DNA from: Clostridia bacterium
GTDB lineage: Bacteria > Bacillota_A > Clostridia > Oscillospirales > CAG-272
NCBI GenBank assembly: GCA_017542695.1
Contig: JAFXWT010000358.1
Coordinates: forward strand, 1-8,554
Direction of reading: 5' to 3'
Length of the DNA stretch: 8,554 nucleotides
The position numbers and the translations under genes are program-made. Under the pieces are notes generated by a model. The model searched no databases and was not told where the DNA came from. It saw only the letters and a program-made list of their open reading frames with translations. Positions within the stretch are counted from its first letter, which is position 1, and every line of letters begins with the position of its first letter. Below, in pieces: positions 6,469 through 8,554 of this stretch.

Positions 6469-7118
6469 TTAGCCGAGAAATGCGTCAATATCGGCCTGAG
6501 TAGCCGGACGCGGACGTTTCGCGGCCCGTTCGGCCCTTTCTTGCCGTTTGTTATAGTCGATAACAAAATCGACGACCGCCCCGAGCGTCATCCGTCGAAC
6601 GTCGTCCATCGTGAGGCCGCGTTCGATTGACGCGAGTGTGATCGTGTTCAATCCTATTTTTCCGGCTTGAGTGTCGCGACCATCTCCCGGAGACGGCCCC
6701 GGTTTTTTTTTGATACCATCCCGGAGACGAGCAAATCCGCGACGACCGGGACGATCTCGTCGACCGGGAACTCCTCGAGATCCCTCGCCCATTGTTTCGG
6801 CGGCCTGATCGTGTCGTCGGCCGCCTTGGCCATCGACCAAACAATATTGATGAGGTCGGTCACCCTGAGCGTCATCAAATAAACAATAGCGTCTTGCATT
6901 GCCCCGGAATTGTAAATCTTGACGACGTCCCGGAGGTCAACGTCCCGGGTGTCGCCCAGCTCGTCAACAATGCCCCCGACGATCTGCAACCCGGCCGAGA
7001 GGACCGGCATAATCGTCTCTACGATATCGTGACCGAACTGATCCGAATATATGAATAACCACGCGTTATTGTTTGATAGCGTGATTTCTTTGTCGTTAAT
7101 TGTGATAACTTTTTGCAT
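6469..7118 (-). CDS. Tail assembly chaperone, long frameshift product (gpGT-like)
   Basis: Extended chaperone made when ribosomes slip -1 near the end of the gpG-like gene. In lambda the T domain recruits tail tube subunits to the tape measure bound by the G domain; the same role is inferred here. If slippage occurs at the A-run 6703-6711, translation follows the gpG frame for 138 codons and then the -1 frame from 6705 to the TAA at 6469-6471, about 216 residues in total. The -1 frame encodes a linker (KPGPSPGDGRDTQAG) and then a typical T-domain (SIERGLTMDDVRRMTLGAVV, then DFVIDYNKRQER) ending in TQADIDAFLG, a hallmark ending of this protein. The -1 frame has no plausible start of its own in the right place. 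Coordinates span both frames. Position immediately before the tape measure gene is diagnostic. Confidence 0.85.
6654..7118 (-). CDS. Tail assembly chaperone, short product (gpG-like)
   Basis: Abundant chaperone that coats the tape measure protein during tail assembly and is absent from the virion (known for lambda gpG and inferred here). The 154 residues are mostly helical: MQKVITINDKEITL opens with a beta hairpin seen in Firmicute phage homologues, then NNNAWLFIYSDQFGHDIVE, and hydrophobic helices to about residue 130. The C-terminus is basic (SKKNRGRLREMVATLKPEK) and carries the slippery lysine codons. A strong GGAGG lies 9 nt before the ATG at 7118. The preceding intrinsic terminator should reduce transcript reaching this gene compared with the major tail protein gene. 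Confidence 0.85.
   Translation of the reverse strand: MQKVITINDKEITLSNNNAWLFIYSDQFGHDIVETIMPVLSAGLQIVGGIVDELGDTRDVDLRDVVKIYNSGAMQDAIVYLMTLRVTDLINIVWSMAKAADDTIRPPKQWARDLEEFPVDEIVPVVADLLVSGMVSKKNRGRLREMVATLKPEK
6702..6711 (-). promoter_or_regulatory. -1 programmed ribosomal frameshift site (nine-A slippery run)
   Basis: The coding strand reads TCA AAA AAA AAC in the gpG frame, so both the P- and A-site lysine tRNAs can re-pair after a -1 slip (A AAA AAA type heptamer). The shift continues as AAA CCG GGG into the open T-domain frame. It lies about 46 nt before the gpG TAG stop. GC-rich inverted bases downstream (CCGGGGCCGTCTCCGGG) could pair as a stimulatory structure. Confidence 0.78.
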
Positions 7119-7127
7119 TTCTTTTTT

Positions 7128-7132
7128 CCTCC
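7128..7132 (-). promoter_or_regulatory. Chaperone ribosome binding site
   Basis: GGAGG on the coding strand lies 9 nt before the ATG at 7118 and just downstream of the terminator T-tract, so initiation is independent of upstream translation. Confidence 0.75.
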
Positions 7133-7138
7133 AATGTT

Positions 7139-7167
7139 AAAAAGGGACGGGGAGATTGTCCCCGTCC
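7139..7167 (-). terminator. Intrinsic terminator after the major tail protein gene
   Basis: On the coding strand GGACGGGG (7160-7167) pairs perfectly over 8 bp with CCCCGTCC (7145-7152) across a 7-nt loop, followed by C and TTTTT. It starts 10 nt after the TAA of the major tail protein gene. As essential tail genes lie downstream with no visible promoter between, it is probably partial, giving high tube-protein mRNA and less chaperone and tape measure mRNA. Confidence 0.85.
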
Positions 7168-7177
7168 AATTTGATCT

Positions 7178-7735
7178 TTAAAGTGCCGGAACGGGTGGAT
7201 TCGTGAAGAGGGTCGCGTAACCGGCGTCGCCTCTCTTATATGTTACCTTTGTAATTCCCGTGTCCTCGTCGCCCGTGAACGTTACCGGCGCGGATTCGGT
7301 CGCGACCTCGATATTTTCCTCGATGGTCGAGTATTCCCGAGTAATGTTTCCGATAGTGCCATTGTAAAAAATCACCTTGCGCCCGGCGTCGTCGCCGCTG
7401 ATCTCGGCCATCATATAGATTTTTGGCTTTGTAGCGTTCTTGACCTCGGCAATGCCGCCGTCCGTGAGGGTGACCATACCGCAAAATTGCGTTTTAAACG
7501 CATCGTCGAACATTGCGACCTCGAGATCGCCCTCATACGTTCCGCTCGTGTAGTTACTATAATACGCGATATCGTCGGCGTAAAAAGTATAATTATCGCC
7601 CTGAGGCTCGGCCGAAAAACTGACCGCCCCGGCCTGATGATACGGCGTCCCGAGCGTTACGGCACGGGTGTCCGGGTCGACCGAGTACGTTCCGACGTAA
7701 AGATTCTTAAACCCGAATAAAACCTTATTCGCCAT
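7178..7735 (-). CDS. Major tail tube protein (phi13-type major tail family)
   Basis: Forms the stacked hexameric rings of the tail tube. The 185 residues open with MANKVLFGFKNLYVGTYS, typical of phi13-family major tail proteins. GAVSFSAEPQGDNYTFYADD and the YEGDLEVAMFDDAF segment are conserved tube-fold strands. The C-terminal part (TGDEDTGITKVTYKRGDAGY, then FTNPPVPAL) is also standard. No additional Ig-like decoration domain is present. GGAGG is 9 nt upstream of the ATG. It is followed at once by a strong hairpin terminator, in keeping with the high copy number needed. It lies after the tail terminator gene and before the chaperones, the usual order. Confidence 0.93.
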   Translation of the reverse strand: MANKVLFGFKNLYVGTYSVDPDTRAVTLGTPYHQAGAVSFSAEPQGDNYTFYADDIAYYSNYTSGTYEGDLEVAMFDDAFKTQFCGMVTLTDGGIAEVKNATKPKIYMMAEISGDDAGRKVIFYNGTIGNITREYSTIEENIEVATESAPVTFTGDEDTGITKVTYKRGDAGYATLFTNPPVPAL

Positions 7736-7744
7736 TGGTTTATA

Positions 7745-7749
7745 CCTCC
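7745..7749 (-). promoter_or_regulatory. Strong ribosome binding site of the major tail protein gene
   Basis: GGAGG on the coding strand with 9-nt spacing to the ATG at 7735. It is one of the two strongest sites in the window, as expected for the most abundant product here. Confidence 0.75.
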
Positions 7750-7755
7750 AATAAT

Positions 7756-8055
7756 TTACAAGTAATAATAAATAACGAATACGCCCTCGGATTCGATGTA
7801 ATTGTCCTCGCTTTTAGCGTATCGGAATCCGTTCGCTAATAGTGCGGACTCGATCGCGGCCTCGGCGTTCTCGTCTTTTAGGGTGTAATAATATTCGACT
7901 TGGTAACGATTATAACCATAATAAAAATCGTCGTCGGCCTCAAAATTTGTCTGTCCCGTCCCGATATAAACCAAATAAGGCGGCGTTTGTGCCGTCTTAA
8001 AATGGGAATACGCGACCGGGAGGCCGGTCGTTTGTAATACCTGATAGATTGTCAT
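7756..8055 (-). CDS. Tail terminator / tail completion protein
   Basis: Small protein of 99 residues that probably caps the tail tube at its head-proximal end and joins it to the neck (SPP1 gp17-like role, inferred). It begins MTIYQVLQTTGLPVAYSHFK, and continues TPPYLVYIGTGQTNFEADDD; the PPYLVY motif and the following alternating aromatic strand (YQVEYYYTLKDE) are typical of Firmicute phage tail terminators. A helix (AEAAIESALLANGF) and an aromatic end (FVIYYYL) complete the alpha/beta fold. The ATG overlaps the stop of the neck gene as ATGA and has no clear Shine-Dalgarno, so it is likely translated by coupling. Position directly before the major tail gene supports the call. Confidence 0.82.
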   Translation of the reverse strand: MTIYQVLQTTGLPVAYSHFKTAQTPPYLVYIGTGQTNFEADDDFYYGYNRYQVEYYYTLKDENAEAAIESALLANGFRYAKSEDNYIESEGVFVIYYYL

Positions 8056-8414
8056 AGTTCGCGCTCGATTCTTTCAATTAATTCCTCGGACGCCCACGCC
8101 TCGACCGGCTCAATATGTTTGTGGGCCGGTGCGCGTCCATATTCGCCGTACGCGTTACGGATGACGTGGCCGTTCTCGAGTAAATGCGTTAACTGGTAGG
8201 CCGTCGCATTGTGGACGACTTGCGTCATTTTGTCGAGTTTCTTTACTTGCCAACCCTTGGCATATTTGCCCGTATAGCCGACCGGCGACGAACTCCGCAA
8301 TTTGTTGACCGAGGCCCGGGCAACGCCGTTAATGGACTTGGTCGTAACTTCCGCGACGTCTCGCCGATAATCCTCGAGGATCTCCTCGACCTGAACCGAA
8401 AAATCCTTATCCAT
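8052..8414 (-). CDS. HK97 gp10-family neck / head-tail component
   Basis: Protein of 120 residues of the HK97 gp10 family, found in the neck or needed for tail completion (exact position in the virion is not settled for all members). The N-terminal helix (residues 5-40) precedes SSPVGYTGKYAKGW (42-55), and the family signature follows: YQLTHLLENGHVIRN, then GRAPAHKHIEP (73-103), where LLENGH and the PxHxHIxP motif are highly typical. A charged terminal helix ends in IEREL. Its start overlaps the stop of the stopper gene (ATGGATAA), and its TGA stop overlaps the terminator gene start (ATGA). The natural ending at TGA is a second sign that TGA is a normal stop in this genome. Confidence 0.9.
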   Translation of the reverse strand: MDKDFSVQVEEILEDYRRDVAEVTTKSINGVARASVNKLRSSSPVGYTGKYAKGWQVKKLDKMTQVVHNATAYQLTHLLENGHVIRNAYGEYGRAPAHKHIEPVEAWASEELIERIEREL

Positions 8415-8554
8415 TGTTTACCCGTTCCTCACATATTAGCCGGACCTTGTCGCGCTGGGCCGTCCAATCGACGCGGATCACGTTATAAAGAACGCCCCGA
8501 TACTCGACCAATTTCTCGCCGTTATAGTCGGCCTTGTTTGCAATCTCGAACGTA
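8407..8554 (-). CDS. Head-tail stopper / head closure protein, C-terminal 48 residues (5' end outside window)
   Basis: An open minus-strand frame enters from the right edge and ends at TAA 8407-8409, too short and edge-truncated to be listed by a start-to-stop ORF search. The visible residues run from TFEIANKADYNGEKLVEYRG through VLYNVIRVDW to RLICEERVNNG. The pattern of a surface segment, then Y-R-G-x-x-Y-N-V-I-x-V-D and a final strand with L-I-C-E, fits the SPP1 gp16-like head-tail joining family, which closes the portal channel below the adaptor. The stop overlaps the next start by 8 nt (ATGGATAA). Family call rests on a short fragment plus its expected position before the gp10-like gene. 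Confidence 0.7.
   Translation of the reverse strand, partial: TFEIANKADYNGEKLVEYRGVLYNVIRVDWTAQRDKVRLICEERVNNG

Noticed and set aside
6469..6840. Stand-alone gene for the T-domain starting at ATG 6840
   Set aside because: Its first 40 or so residues are the out-of-frame shadow of gpG (Arg/Gly-rich), and there is no RBS. The T-domain is reached by -1 frameshifting.
1..8554. CRISPR array, tRNA, insertion sequence, integration site or phage defence genes
   Set aside because: No spaced direct repeats, cloverleaf-like stretch, transposase or terminal inverted repeats were seen. Intergenic space is under 60 nt everywhere and fully accounted for.

Overview
The window is the tail-morphogenesis and lysis part of a tailed phage or prophage genome with siphovirus architecture. 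Every supported gene lies on the minus strand, so transcription runs from high to low coordinates. Gene content, strong AGGAGG-like ribosome binding sites and the protein families point to a phage of Gram-positive bacteria, most likely Bacillota/Clostridia. That host call is inference from protein style, with no host gene in view. No integrase, repressor, tRNA or host gene is present, so lytic phage and prophage cannot be told apart.

In transcription order: the 3' end of a head-tail stopper (8407-8554), an HK97 gp10-family neck protein (8052-8414), a tail terminator (7756-8055) and the major tail tube protein (7178-7735). An intrinsic terminator follows (7139-7167). Then come the tail assembly chaperone pair (gpG-like 6654-7118, and a -1 frameshift product reaching 6469), the tape measure protein (4520-6424), the distal tail protein (3789-4523) and a Tal-type tail-tip protein carrying a C-terminal receptor-binding-like region (1702-3792). 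The lysis cassette closes the window: a holin (1193-1690) and a three-domain endolysin (1-1200, running off the left edge). Genes are packed very tightly. Five junctions overlap by 4 or 8 nt (ATGA, ATGAGTAA, ATGGATAA), which implies translational coupling.

The most unusual observation is in the endolysin. Its start is well fixed: an ATG at 1200 overlaps the holin stop and has an AAAGGA site 9 nt upstream. Its 400 in-window codons stay in one frame, yet codon 12 is TGA (1165-1167). The residues on both sides fit the N-terminus of amidase-type endolysins with no length change, and the first zinc-binding histidine (His30/31) lies after the stop with no usable start codon between. The TGA forms the start of the 3' arm of a perfect 6-bp hairpin. 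Since three other genes here (neck, tape measure, Dit) end naturally at TGA, wholesale reassignment of TGA is unlikely. The remaining options are UGA readthrough, a loss-of-function point mutation in a decaying prophage, or a sequence error.

The other recoding site, a nine-A slippery run in the tail chaperone, is of the classic type and expected for this gene.
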